A stretch of 64,000 nt of DNA from Zerene cesonia (GCF_012273895.1 NC_052118.1:7279164-7343163); one strand, 5' to 3'. Shown: positions 13,315-26,533, counted from the first letter of the stretch. Notes: a model not told the origin generated them from the sequence alone. Translations and numbers: made by a program.

Positions 13315-13417
13315 CTACGCTTGGTACGTGCCTAGATAAGCGTTACAACTAGGGCAATAGTGGTCGGCGTTTTGACAGGAATCCACGCAGTACGGCACGC
13401 AAATGCATGGCCAACAT
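13315..13417 (-). CDS. Orphan second exon of a LITAF-domain gene
   Basis: On the minus strand an acceptor (tttcttacag) precedes A TGT TGG..., the same phase as the second exons of genes A and B. The exon encodes 33 residues with CWPCICVPYC, VDSC and HYCPSC, then NAYLGTYQA and a stop. It holds the second half of the LITAF domain, including the Cys of the HxCPxC zinc half-site, and resembles gene B (VETCNNADHYCPNC) more than gene A. No open frame with a Pro-rich head and CxxC was found on the minus strand between 13418 and 21715. It could be an alternative terminal exon for gene A or B, a gene with a short or divided first exon, or a surviving piece of a dead copy. The intact frame, splice site and motif spacing argue against long neutrality. 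A minus-strand AATAAA at 13028-13033 could end its transcript. Confidence 0.75.
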
Positions 13418-13874
13418 CTGTAAGAAAGGAAAATTTGTTTGTCTACATCATTGTTATAAATAAAAAGGATTTGATTAATTATACGTTTGTTTATAAAAAT
13501 TCTTAACTGAGCAGACCATATTAGGGCTATTCCGAGTCGACCGGAGCAAATTAACAAGCAAAATAACTATAATTATATGATAAGAACTTAACCGAAATAT
13601 TTAACTTCCGGAGTATTAGTATTAGTATTGATAAAATATGCTGGTGTACTGGATGATTTATTATAATTTATAAATAAATTATGAAGTAATTCAATTCCTG
13701 ACGTCAGAGAGCAATTTCGACTGATAGCTATTTCGTTCTCAGGTCATTGATATCATCGACGTATATCATCATTGGTTTTGAAGTCTTAATGTAAACCTGA
13801 TGTATTTTATTACAAGAGCCTAAAGTCGAGCTGCACCCATCCATTTACTGAATGGATTTGTATTTTATGCAATA

Positions 13875-14042
13875 CTAGCTTTTGCTCGCGGCTCCGTACG
13901 CGATATACGTATAAACCTTCCTCGTGAATCACTCTGTCTATTAAAAAAACCGCATGAAAATCCGTTGCGTAGTTTTAAAGATTTAAGCATACATAGGAAC
14001 ATAGGGACCGAGAAATCGACTTTGTTTTATACTATGTAGTGA
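13875..14042 (-). mobile_element. Short non-autonomous Helitron (second type)
   Basis: On the minus strand it begins TCACTACATAGTATAAAACA and ends GCAAAAGCTAG, flanked by T on that strand's 3' side. It is a different interior family from the ACTAATATTATAAA group and related to the copy at 27268-27447. Confidence 0.55.
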
Positions 14043-15598
14043 GGACATGTTTCTGAATATGAATAGATGTTTTCCAAAGATTATGATCAAGGTAATAGAA
14101 CATTTTTTATAATTTAATATAAGAAATGTACTTCAAATATTCGCGAATTTGCTAGAACTGCCTTGCCTGCTAGGTTGCATTTTTGTTGGTGACTCTGGTC
14201 ACAGATGACAAATTAGTACTACGTTTTAACTTTTAATTGGTTAGTTGTAATGATATTAGAAAATCTTTATTCCTATTTCCTATGTACATTCAATGATATC
14301 GTACTGTCATTATGGATATCAAATACATTTGAGGATATATAATATTTTATAGGAATTCAAAATAATCAAGTAAATATTGATCTCTTTGATCTCGTATGCT
14401 TCAATGTCATAACTCAATCTTAATAAATAAAATGAAGATGAATTTTGGCTCTCATACGCGAATAGATAGCTTTTTATAACCCTTAACCAGCAAATAAAGA
14501 GTAAAATTCGTGTATTTTTTATAATTAAGATAACTAAATACCAACCGAAGTAACTAATATTCAAAAATAGGTACAAAATTATATATTTGAGTTCCGAAAC
14601 AGTTTAAAACAAAGCTATAACTTTACAGAATAATTAATAATAGATATTGTTATTAACATAACATAAAAACGTACGTATGAGTGTCAATCTATTATCTAAC
14701 CCGTTATTTGTCTAAATACGTAGGAATGCTTAGTTCTCACGGTCTTACCACATTGATTAAGAGCACTTGTATTAAAACTAATTAAAAATGCGGTCAGGGG
14801 CCAATAACCTACTTAGAACTAAACCAACTACTCATAACACGTCATACAAAAGAACAAATTTATGTAAAACTAAATGAGTCATAATTTAATTTGTTTGAAT
14901 TTAAAGCTGGGTATAATTGTGAATTTTCAATTACAAATGAAGCATTCATGTATATTGTTATTATACTCTAGAAGTTGGATTATAAGAATCTTCTAGAATA
15001 TAATCCAAAGAATAAATTGGAGATTATGATATTCATAAAAATCTGTTTTTAGGATTCTTCTCCATCCGCAAGAAAATACTCCATGAACCCACATAAGTGC
15101 AGAATTTTGGTCTTTAAAAAGAAAATCACATAAACTCGTACTAAAACCCTTTTTTCAAGTTATATTTTTTCAACCACCATGTTGTAATTACACTATTAAC
15201 GATCAAGCTACATCCAAAGAAAGCAAACAAGATGTTGAGTATACAATATAGGAAATACTTAGTACTTATAGACGACTCTTTGTCAAAGTAATACTACAAA
15301 ACAATAATAATTTCAATTTAGCCATGGTATACACTGTATTATGTGTTTATGAGCGAAATAGGGACAACAAAACAACATTATCTTATTATCTACAGATTGT
15401 AGATGCAAATATTTAGCAGCCTCAAACAATACAATTAACTAAAGATAACTACTAATTCTTAAACGTGCGTGGAAAATATCCGAAAGAGCACTGATAAATT
15501 CCATTGCATTCTAGACTAAATACAGAGATGAAATATAGCTGAGTACAAGTATGCTCTTGCATGCGATATAATAACTATTACAATTCAGTTTTATGGAA

Positions 15599-15922
15599 TC
15601 CCTACTAATATTATAAATGCGAAAGTAACTCTGTCTGTCACGCTTTCACGCCTAAACCACTAAATCGATTTTGATGAAATTTGTTACGAAGATAGAGCGG
15701 AACTTGAGAAATGATATTGGATACTTTTTATTGCGAAAATAATGGTAAAAGGGGTTGAACTTGGGGATGAAAGTTTGTTTGGAAGTAACATATTGTCAAA
15801 CATAAAATCATGTAAGATTCTTTCACACTAAATCCACTTAACCAAATTTTGATAAATAGTCTAGATTTTGGGAAAGACTATATTCTACTCCTACGCGGGC
15901 AAAGCCCCGGGCAGAAAGCTAG
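15599..15922 (+). mobile_element. Non-autonomous Helitron, 324 bases
   Basis: Begins TCCCTACTAATATTATAAAT after an A and ends GCAGAAAGCTAG before a T. The subterminal ctacgcgggcaaagccccggg gives the GC-rich hairpin expected near a Helitron 3' end. Confidence 0.75.
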
Positions 15923-16605
15923 TATCTAATAATGTTAAATTTTATATTAAAATGTTCTACGGCATTGTGTTATTTATAAAATAAATGTCTATAATTTATT
16001 TTCTTTTCCTTGAACTTGTAGGATCTTTTATATACGCTATTGTTTTATTATAATATGATGTTAATTATTTTTGGTATACTGTGTTCAATATAACTTACAG
16101 TAAGATATTATTGTCTGATCAATTTAAATAAAGATAACAATTATTATCAAGCAAATCGTATCATTTTTGTCCAAGATTGAAAAAAATTAGACAAAAATAT
16201 GTTTGGTAGAGTTTTGTACTTGAAATCAACTAAGTAACACGGTACGGTTGTGCTCACTAAACGAAACAGATCTAAATCCCGAACAGATACTAAATTAATG
16301 ACTTATTTATTTGCCAAATAATGATTAAAAGTTTCCACGTAAATCAATAAGACAATAACAACACAATATCATTGAAAAACAAGTTTCAATTTCTAAGAAT
16401 AATTATGGTTACGTAAAAAGTACGCGTTTCAAATCTTGAATATTAATGTCTGCGTCTTATTTCACAGTATAATTTATTTTTGAGCAATATCAATACACTA
16501 TATAATATAAACAGTTAAACATACATTCGCCTATTGTAAGTCTATATATGTATGGTCTATGTATATACAGTCGTATATAATAAAGTCGCCAATTTCTATT
16601 GAATA

Positions 16606-16695
16606 TCCTTTTCCTTACTATGTTCATGGGCGGTGGCGGCACCATCAGGCGACTCACCAGCTCCATTGCCAACTATGACATAATAAAAAAAAAAT
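16606..16695 (+). repeat. 3' fragment of the same dispersed repeat
   Basis: Shows ttccttactatgttcatggg, cggtggcggcaccatcaggc, gactcaccagctcc and an A-rich tail. Confidence 0.6.
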
Positions 16696-19600
16696 TGGAA
16701 AGTTAAAGGAAGATCTTACAGGAATAAACACAAGAGGAAAGCAACTATATGTGTCCTGGTAGTTGCTTTATGCTCGATCCGGGTTACGACGCTTGCGCGG
16801 CAAGATGGGCAGATCAGAGTCCCGGGCTTAGGACCAACTGGCGCGATGTTATTCATTATTGCTGGAAGAATATAAATTTATTTTATTGCCACACCGTTGC
16901 TATTAAATTTGTTAACTTACCTATAATTTAACACATGTGTGAATAATTTATAACATCAATCAACAAATTTGAGTACAGAGTCCATTTATAAATTATTGCA
17001 AAAAACAGATAATCCATCGCCGAAGCGTGGTTTAACTAGTGGGTAATTTTTTTTATTCTCGATTTCAACAAATACAAAATTTAATTGAATATGTTTGAAA
17101 GGTCACCGAATTTTTATGGGTTTATCCAATTAATTGAACTTCGCCGAGATCGAATTAAAATCATTGGGTTTATTCTAAATTGTATTAATTTCGATACATT
17201 TTAAAATCTTTTTCTTGAAATATGCATAAGGAATAAGCGTTGGTTGATCTTAACTATATTTCATTTACATCCGTGATGTATAAGTTTGTGTCTATTACCA
17301 GTTAATAAAATGTATGTACCCAATTTGAACCTCATCGTTATATAAAAAGTTAGAGTTCATGTACGCACGGCATTGTTTTAGCATGCAATGTTCATATTAT
17401 CACATACCAAAATGTATTTCCATTCCAAGTATTTATTTATTACTGGCTATATTTGAAAATCTGATGTTTTGTGTTTGATTTGTGGTGTCCCCTAGGATAG
17501 ATCGTGGATTAGAATAGACATTTACACTAGCTGTTATCAGCGTCTTATAGTTTATTTACTTAATGTGTTCTTGTATTTTTCGGAATAGTGATCAAATCTA
17601 GACATAGATTTTATACTGTCAAGAGAGAAAAGGTAGTAAATGATAAGATTGATTGTAACTTTGTAAGTTTGTTTGTATGGGATAAACCCAAGAACTACCT
17701 ATTTATTTTTGTTTTTTGTTCAGTCCGTATAAAACCCAAGCACCTGTCATAATATACACTGAATATAGGTGTTCGAGTAATTTCAAGGTCACCTGCGCAT
17801 ACACATCGCACACTACTTGCAAATCATATTCTTTATTTCCAAATAGTTTTGAAACAATACAAGTGCTCAATGTTATAGTTATAAGTTATTTCAAAGTATT
17901 GATTAATTATTTAATAGGTAAAAATCCATTAGTTCAAAAAAAATTATAAATCTAATTTTTCTTTACATATAATCAAATCATGTTTTATTTTTTACAATTA
18001 AATTTTTTAACATGTTTGCCTCTATTGACTTTTTCTCTATAAAAGAAACATAGAGGGAATTGCACAATAATAAACTTAACACAGTCAGATTTCTATAAAC
18101 TTTCACTTGATTGCAACCTTATTCACTTTCTTTCATCACTGTACACACACTAGAAAACTGTAAGCCTGCCGGCTAAACATGATAAAAACAAACTCTATCA
18201 ACCATGTTACAATTGCAGGTACACTGACCGTCACTATCATATCATCATACCCTATATTACTTGGTATATTTATTCTTGTTGGTTATTCTAAATCATACAC
18301 ATGGCTCACAACGTACCTGTATTATAAAGTTAAGGCGTCTCGACACATTCACTGGCAACAAGCTACTAAGTTGAGTATCGTGATCGTAATTGGTTAGGCC
18401 AGTGTTGGCCAATGAGTGTGACGTCACCGTGAGTCACCCAGGCTTGGTTAGTAGAAGTTATTACCCTTGATACTCCAGTACATTTTGCTAAAGTGGTTAA
18501 TCTTAATGATAAAATGGAGATGTATTTATAGACATAATTATTCATACAGCGAAGGAAACACTTTATGTTGGCCCTGATTCATTCAGTTTACGTGCAACAG
18601 GTTATCGGTTGGTGTTTAGTATTTTAGCTCCTTATTGATCATTCGACGTTGAATAAGAGTTGTTGTTTAATTGGTATTTGACATACTAAGAACACAGATG
18701 TTGCGTGGTATGGATTTGTAAGCATAAAAACGATACCTGAAATTTTAATAAAAACTGTAGGAACTCTTCTAACATAAAATGTACATGTAACCATAAAGTT
18801 ATAGAAATTATTATTATTTTTAATTGATATGAATTTATTCTTGCTGTTCAGCTTTTTCATCATAAAATATTCTTCATACTTGAAATATATTAATCTTCAC
18901 ATAGCTATCTTTGCAATTTATCGTAAATATTATACTGTTTAATAGTAATTGGCCATGAGCTAATTATATTAATTATAGCAAAACAATAACATAAATAAAT
19001 ACTCAAGATTAAAACATATTTGATTTTTGTTATTTTTACTTTGTGTATTATTTGCACTGCTATCCAAACAATAACTCAACATACCTAAACAATATTTGTA
19101 TTTTTAATACAAAAAGTGCAATTAATATAGCACTGCTATCCAAATAATAACTCAACATACCTAAACAATATTTGTATTTTTATTGCATAATACATTTGAC
19201 ATAATACAGAATAGATTCAAGCGATGATATCTAACATTGATCTAGACTCACGATGTGTATAGATTCTATCACGAACGATAATGACAGTCGGGTCAGAGTT
19301 ACATTCAAGGTCGATTTACAATAGTTCAAGGACGGTGGTATTCATTAATGGTATTTGTTTTAGTTTGTTTTTCATCAATCGATTGCTTACAAAAAGCCGT
19401 CTGAGAATTTACATCTGAATGACCACAATGTCTTAATTTTATTCATAATTTTATATCTGTGGAATTTAGGTACATTTATTAAGTGAATAAATTGCAAATC
19501 AACGTTAAGCATTAAGTTTCGTTCGATCGAGTATCGAGTTATCGTGTGGTATGACACTAAGATTGGATTTCTTATGGGACTAATAAAAAGAAATGTCAAA

Positions 19601-21715
19601 AGCGCGCCAAACAGATCCGATCACTAATTTCTCTTAAAAATATCGATCACTATGTTACTTGTTCAAAAGCATGTACTAATTACCAATACGTCAGATAGTT
19701 AGCATGAAAATAGGCCGAATGGTTGCACTTTGACTGTATGAGACATTACTATTGTCATTTAATGTAGAAAGGTTTTAGATGTAATTGATACCATCGCTCT
19801 TGACGCGGGGTTCCCGGAAGAATTCATAGATATCAATCAATCGATAATAAAATGTTCAATAACATGAATTCAAAGCCAACGCAATATATACTTCATATGC
19901 ACTATAATTATCTGTATCTCATAATCTCCTTGTGTGATTATGATAGGAAAATACCTATATTTAAAATAAAGTACACATGCTCAGTCATAATAAATGTTCC
20001 ATACCTTTTAAAACAATAAACTACCAATAGTTTTTAAACTAAAATAGCACAAAACTCTAAACGATTACTAAAATACGTCTCACTTCAATACCACCTAACA
20101 ACACTATACAGCTGTGTGACCTATTAATAAATCTGGGAATAATTGGCAAAGAATAACTACAAACTATATAGTCTTTGATTTGCTTCCAATGAAAAATATG
20201 AATTTAAGAATTGGATAATACTGTACTATCAATTTATCGTGACTTCTTTAGGCCATTACTAAATAAATGGTGACCTTGGTGTATACTGTCCGTCACAATG
20301 TTACTGAAGATACCACGTTGCTTCTTATTAAGATACAGAATGACAGCAATGACGGCAGCAATTTTCAATAACTGCATTTTATCCATCGCAAAAACCAGTC
20401 TTTTCATCAATGTTTTAGAACAATCTTAATGCGGAAATATGTTAGTCCAAATAATGTGTATATTTCATCAAATTCATACACAAAAAGAAACATGTTTTGT
20501 TATATAAGCTGTTTTTTATATAAGCTATATTGAAAAGAATGTAAGCTGCATTCTAGTCCATGTATATTGATTTTGCGTAAGCGCAAAGTACAAGATACCG
20601 TTTGTTTTGATGGTTTTGGTTTACGTTACTCTAAATAGCGTAAAGACCCCGCGAATGTTTGGAACATGTTATGCGATACAATTATGAATATGATTGATTT
20701 GCCTGCATTTTTAGCAGAATTAAAACGATATTGAAATGCAAAAGGAATTCTAATGCAATTCGGATTTTACAAAGATATTTGTGACAATATACAGGTCATT
20801 GACGTTCCTATTTAGTTAGATGGCATCAATAATATGCTGATAATATAATAATTAGAATATTGGCAAAAATCTCTGTAGAATGTCTCTATGCACATTTATA
20901 TATTTTTAAATAAAAAACCCAAACAGAAACGAAAGACATTGAAGTTTTTTACAATGGTTGTGTCAATGAAACTGCACGTAGTGCCTTCCTAGTCAATTGT
21001 AACTTCTTTATAAGGAACAATTTTTTTGTATTTGTAACAGAATTCTACTAGTTTCTAGACTTTTTTAAACATAAACCTTAGAGTATTTAATGTTAAAATA
21101 AATAAAATTTACTTTGTTATTCCATTTATTTCTCGTGAATAATAACTGCGTCATAATAATACAAAAGAAAGAGAGGAAAAAAGAAAAGAAAAGTATCATT
21201 TATCGTTATCATTTTACCATTATAAAATCTGTAAACCAACAGTACATAAGGAATGAATTCTTAATAATAGATCTTACATTCAAGTACCTAATAATCATAT
21301 TTAAATACAATTGCAACAAAATTATCACCTAATTGTACAAATAATTAATATTACCTAGGTAGTAATTGTCTATGCAAATATATACTAATTTCATGTGGAC
21401 GTGTACAAAAACTTAGCCCAATTGGATCTCTCATACTCTGGATTATCATACATAATGCGTATTAATTGAAAAGGTATATACAATAAACTATACCAAACCG
21501 TCACACCAAACGAATGTATACATATAAAAAGCGAATACAAACACTCAAAAGTATAATACAAACTTAAACATCATTTGACTGTTTAATTGGTATACCTACT
21601 GAATAAAGGTGTAAATATGTATGGAAATCCAAACAAAATTATATTTATGCCCGAAAATAATTAATATTAACGGTCAACGTTTTCAACCTTGAAAGTCTGT
21701 CTTCCCTTTTCCTTG
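16696..21715. other. No gene recognised between orphan exon and gene A
   Basis: Searched on the minus strand for a LITAF first exon (Pro-rich, CxxC, hydrophobic run, GG|gt donor) without success. A GC-richer plus-strand ORF at 16749-16931 (MCPGSCFMLDPGYDACAARW...) is unrecognised. Otherwise only the 76-base tandem duplication is noted. Confidence 0.5.
19054..19185 (+). repeat. Tandem duplication, 76-base period
   Basis: gcactgctatccaaacaata and about 36 further bases recur at 19130 with one substitution in the first 20. The copies are separated by a short unique segment (aatacaaaaagtgcaattaa). Confidence 0.85.
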
Positions 21716-23405
21716 TTAGATGTTGCAGCCCAAATATGTATTACATTGAGGACAATAATGCTGAATCTTCTTACAGGCATCTGTACAATACGGGATCCAT
21801 ACACACGGCCAGCATCTGAAAACAACAAATTTTTTCTTTAATTGATTATTTAACTATCATTTAATGAAATATATAATATGACATATTTTTTGACGATTAT
21901 TATTTACGTCTGATTCTTAAGTTTCAAATGAGATAACGAGTTTATTTAAAAGTAAAGGTACAATTTTATTTATACGCTATCTCATTATCATGAAAATCTA
22001 TTGGATAGATAGAATATAAACTAGAATAAATCAGTCAAAGCATCGTAACAGAAGAGTTACGTGTTGAAGCTAGGTTTTACACATCTATACTTTTATTCAG
22101 CCTTGGTCTGTCCACTGGAGAACGTAGGTCTCTCCTATGGCACGCCATTTAGCCCGATTGAAAATTTTTTGCCGCCAATTTTTGCCTACTTTCTATACGT
22201 CGTAAGCAAATTGTATAATTATGCCGTTTATAAACAGCATCGTCAATTAACAAACGCTCGAAATGTTGAAATATGCTAAGAATATAAAATACTAACTGCG
22301 CCCGCGGTTTCACCCGCGTAAGTCCGTATCCCGTAGGAATATCGGGATAAAAAGTTACCTATATATTATTCCAGTAGTCCAGCTGTCTACGTACCAAATT
22401 TAATTGTAATCGGTTCAGTAGTTTTTGCGTGAAAGAGCAACAAACACACACACATCCTTACAAACTTTCGCATTTATAATATTAGTAGGATTTTCAAATC
22501 TGGCAGCGTCATACCTGCGATTGAATACCACAAACACTTTTCACAATCAATCTTAATATTTATTATCAAATTATACACCGCATCAATTAGCACCTATCTA
22601 CCAGAACGTAAATAAATTTAATACTTTTAATAAATATAAACAATATTACAAACTTGATTGACCCTCGCTATTATAACAAACACAGGGCACCTTGATCAAC
22701 CTTGCTGAAGTTGCATAATAAACACCTATTAACAAAATCGATTTAAATCGATCGTTTTAATTGTCTAATTATTTTGTATGTAGATACATAAACATAAGGA
22801 TATCATAAACATAAATCTGTGTAAATATATAATACCGCAGAAGAATGAGCATAGAGTCTATACTTTTCCTTCTTCATATAGCAGATAGCTAGTATTTAAT
22901 AAAACCACAATTTAACTCGACATGATTGTCTGTAGACTAAGATTATAAGGCTCTACACCTCTTTTGTATTTCTGTTTGTTGGATTTTATTCGTTAAAAGG
23001 CATTCATTGTTTCGTGGTTTTAATTTATTTTGTTTAATAGCACGACGTTTATCGTTATTTACAAGCGTAAATAGCGTCTTTTTATTATGTCCCAATATCA
23101 GCGTATTTTCTGCTTCACTCATACTGAACTCACCCAAAGAGGCACAAAAGCCCAGCTACTACATGTGTCCTTAACGAAGTTTCTCTCTTTGTGTAGGTTG
23201 TTACTTGCTGATTGCACGTACTGCAGTAGCACGACGTAGGGTTTGGCCCCAAATTGTTTACCACAATAACTGCTGGTCTATCAGCAATCACAATGGTCTG
23301 TGGTGGCCTGGATATAGCTGGATTCGGTTGATGGTAAGCGTAACCTGGTTGGTTAACTGGTGGCGAATATGGTGGTGGTGGATTAGGGTACTTTCCGTCT
23401 GCCAT
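21716..23405 (-). CDS. LITAF-domain protein (gene A), two coding exons
   Basis: Coding exons are 23134-23405 and 21716-21815, giving 123 residues. The donor is GG|gtgagt and the acceptor ttttcag|A; the 1318-base intron splits a Gly codon at the same place as in gene B. The protein shows a Pro-rich head with PPPPY (residues 9-13), CSTC (61-64), a hydrophobic run (about 82-101, HVVAGLLCLFG then CWPCVWIPYC), and HYCPQC (110-115), ending TYLGCNI. This is a complete LITAF domain. The reading frame stays open upstream of ATG 23405, but a tttcag acceptor lies six bases before it, so the start at MADGK is preferred to the longer ORF beginning at 23438. Gene A is more divergent in the second exon than gene B and the orphan exon: KKIQ replaces NNAD before the HYC motif. 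It lies 3.1 kb downstream of gene B in the same orientation, which indicates tandem duplication. Confidence 0.88.
22080..22205 (+). repeat. Fragment of a lepidopteran interspersed repeat
   Basis: The blocks gtctgtccactggagaacgt, aggtctctcctatggcacgc and catttagcccgatt resemble a repeat common in Lepidoptera (typical form ...tggacataggtctcccccat...). Recognised from memory of that motif; borders uncertain. Confidence 0.4.
22292..22490 (-). mobile_element. Short Helitron, 3' tip mutated
   Basis: On the minus strand it starts TCCTACTAATATTATAAATG and ends ...GCGCAGTTAG, where CTAG has become TTAG. It belongs to the same subfamily as the copies at 27566, 38936, 54483, 60052 and 61668. Confidence 0.7.
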
Positions 23406-24283
23406 TGTGACCTGAAATTTTTTGAAATTTTGCGTCATTCAAGATAAGATTGTGCTCAAATCTATTGGAAATTTTACATGTTATGGTAACATTTGGAGAC
23501 TCACGTGCATAACTTGTACTTTATAAAAATATTCTTCCTTTACAATTGAACATGATTTACAAATTCTAAATTCCAATAAATTCTTTTATAGTTATATTCA
23601 AATCGATACTGATATTTGCAAATCGACATTATAGTCACAATTATGCACTAGATCCAAGAAATATATCATATGCACTGCCATACCGTGATTTAGCCTTAAT
23701 CCTCTTAGATATTATTTTCATATTTTAATTCACAATTGTTTAGAAAATATTACTTCTATTTCACAACATATTAAACAAAGTATTACCTTTTTCTTCCTTT
23801 CGTATCACTTTTACCCCAAACGGCACTGTTTTAGTATCAACTGATATTGAATATATAATGTTGAATATTTGTGTATCATGTTAATATTTATGATAAGAAT
23901 TTCATTTATCAAATATTATCTTTATCCAGTATGATTCATTATCATTTACATCTATACTATAATATCGATGAAAATGCATTAAAAAATACATTCAGACATA
24001 TTTCTTCTTACCTTCCACTTTTTACTGAGGAACTGAGGAACAAATTCATGAGAAACTTGGTAAAAGTACTTTGAATTTTTACTATGTAGTCAAATCTTAG
24101 ATACTCGATATCCATCACAGTTTTCTTAGGAGATGGGATACAGGTTAAAATATAAATATTGTCGTAATCGCGCATCGTTGGATTTCATTCATTCTTTTGT
24201 GTAAGATGTTGCTTTACTTTTATCAAGGTCATCCGTTTCGCGGTTCACATATTATTACATACATACACATATCACATATTATG

Positions 24284-24577
24284 CGATACCACCGCCCATG
24301 AACGCCGCCCGCCCATTTGGACAGAAGGAAGCTCAATTGCAGACCTTACGCATCTACAGATGGATTGCCGATTTTAAATTGGGGAGGGATTGAGAAAGGA
24401 TTGACGAAAGGTATAAAGGAGCGGTAAGGAAACAGATATTGGCCTCTGGCTTGGACCGGCGTGACGAAATAATAGAATGCTATTCTGTTGAATGTTTGCC
24501 GGTCTTCTAAGGGGGTGGCACTTACCCGGTGTGAGCTGGCCCAATTTGTGCTGAAGCGTGCTCGACTCCCACATACA
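24284..24577 (-). repeat. Dispersed repeat, near full length
   Basis: The minus strand reads tatgtgggagtcgagcacgc, aattgggccagctcacaccg, ggtaagtgccacccccttag and gttcatgggcggtggtat. It lies in the spacer between genes A and B. Confidence 0.65.
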
Positions 24578-24959
24578 TATTATATATTATCGCATATAAT
24601 ATATATTCTTATAACTCTTGGCCGATCATCAATGAAATGAAGACATAATATAATATATTATAGCACGGCATATTCTTATATATAATAAGTACATGTATGA
24701 CGGGCTTCATTTTACATTATGAAGTGCATTAAGTTTGATGCAACTATTAATTTGCTTTCCAAATCTCATTTAAATCGAAAGTGTCGTTGATCCGTGAAAG
24801 TGTAACAGACATAATATGAGAATGTATTAATAAGTTGTTTTAACTTCTTATACTGTGTATTTAATATGGGTCTTTATATTTTAAAATCTTTTTTTCCACT
24901 GTATATTGTTTTTCTATAGTTGTAAAGTTATAGAAATCATATTCAAGATTTACAGAAAA

Positions 24960-25289
24960 CTATATGCTCGTCCCAGCTCCGCCCGAATCAAGATTCCTGT
25001 TTTTTCCCAAGGGAGCCCGATTAAATATCGGGATATAGTATTCCGCCTCCTTAGTGCAGTGGTTAAAGCGTGAGCGTAAAACCGAGAGGCACTGGGTTCG
25101 ATTCCCGGTGGGGACGCACAAAAAAAACGTCCTGGTCTGGCAGGACACAAGGCTGATCACCTACTTGTCCATATGAAAAATCGACCCTGTCTGTGTACCA
25201 AATTTCATCAAAATCCCTTCAGTAATTTCAGCGTGATTGACAGACAAACAACCAAAAAACAAACTGTCACATTTATAATATTAGTGTGA
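24960..25289 (-). mobile_element. Helitron-like element interrupted by a SINE
   Basis: On the minus strand it begins TCACACTAATATTATAAATG after A and extends through tttgatgaaatttggtacac and tcccttgggaaaaaacagga to gggcggagctgggacgagca, ending ATAG. A tRNA-derived SINE lies inside (25043-25184). The related copy at 61255-61468 lacks it. Confidence 0.6.
25043..25184 (+). mobile_element. tRNA-derived SINE, nested and 3'-truncated
   Basis: The head gcctccttagtgcagtggtt holds an A-box-like segment, and GGTTCGATTCC (25095-25105) is a perfect B box. An A run and ctggtctggcaggacacaag, tgatcacctacttgtcc follow. The same order occurs in reverse at 31594-31798. Confidence 0.7.
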
Positions 25290-26527
25290 TTATCAACCAT
25301 AGACTAAGATTAATAGGCAATAATGTTTACCTGTGTGTAAAAATCTATCCTCCAGAAAAGTAATTAATATTTTATATCGGAATCTTATTTCGTCAATCTG
25401 AACATGCAATTAGCAAAATTAGAAAAAAAAACAAGTCATTACAAATAACATTTATTACATCGTGACTATTATCTTATAATGTCATATCCACCATGTTATA
25501 ATTCTATTTACTAGACTAGATATAATAGAATAAACAAACAAACACACCGAATACTTTTTGTTAGATTTTTTAACTCTTACACTAATTATAACACTAATAA
25601 TTTATTTACCTTATTTTCGAATATAAATTAAAATAACAAATGAATATTGACTTAATAAATACGAAACACATTAATATTAAATATACTTATTTATATTTAT
25701 TTTCGATAATTACTAATTATTTAATAAAAACTATTCTAGTTATAAAAAAATTATTAGGCATTGAAGGCTGCGTGATATGTTCTGTTAAGTTTAAAGGACA
25801 TCTTAAATAGTAATAAATGTACGAAATATGCACCAAAAAGTAAAAATAAAGCTATTAGAAATAAACTCAGGATGTGTTAAAAACCAGTCTTTTAAATTAT
25901 ATTAAATGTTTATTTACAGTGAAACGTAATCTAAAATCATATTGAATGATTTGGGAATGAATCTTTACTAATTAATGATAAATTAGGTTTCTTCATACAT
26001 TTTTACCATAGTACATTTCAAAATAAAAAAAAAACACATTCTTCTGGTTCACGTTGCTACTCTTCTCATTATAAGAAATATCTATTTTAGATATACATCT
26101 ATAAGTCTAATACATATATAGGATAAGGGTGCATATACCCATATACGAGTATGCCATCTTCCTCTTAACTTACCAAACTACTGTTTTTACTTCTCCATTG
26201 ATTTTAAAGCTCCATTGACGACGTTGACATAAAAATAAGAAGTATACAAGCTATTTTACGTAATATTAGTCACAATATTATGTATATAGGTACTATTTGA
26301 AGTATATTACAAAAAAATGGCATTCGATGTTTTACTAATTACTTATATTCACAGACATTCGCACAATATACGAATATTTATACACATTTTTGGAAACGTT
26401 ATTTGCAAAATATTAAGTATATACTTATACCAATATAAACATCAAGAATATACGTACTGGATGTTGTTATATACGTGAATAAAATAATAGCGTATTATTT
26501 TTATTCAGTTCGTGACTTAATATAAAC

Positions 26528-26533
26528 TTTATT
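26528..26533 (-). terminator. Poly(A) signal of gene B
   Basis: AATAAA on the minus strand, four bases past the gene B stop codon. A second AATAAA-like site occurs about 20 bases further on. The very short 3' UTR this implies is plausible but untested. Confidence 0.4.

Noticed and set aside
22880..22892. agatagctag as a Helitron 3' end
   Set aside because: No family interior or 5' start is recognisable upstream; CTAG followed by T is common by chance.
23205..23447. 80-codon plus-strand ORF
   Set aside because: Antisense shadow of gene A exon 1, whose LITAF motifs and splice sites are on the minus strand.
25043..25118. Functional tRNA gene
   Set aside because: The B box is perfect but the acceptor stem and anticodon arm do not close, and a SINE body follows. 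The 31.7 kb copy confirms a SINE family.
24950..25160. Minus ORFs
   Set aside because: They lie across the SINE nested in a Helitron; the peptide is the reverse of the tRNA-like head.
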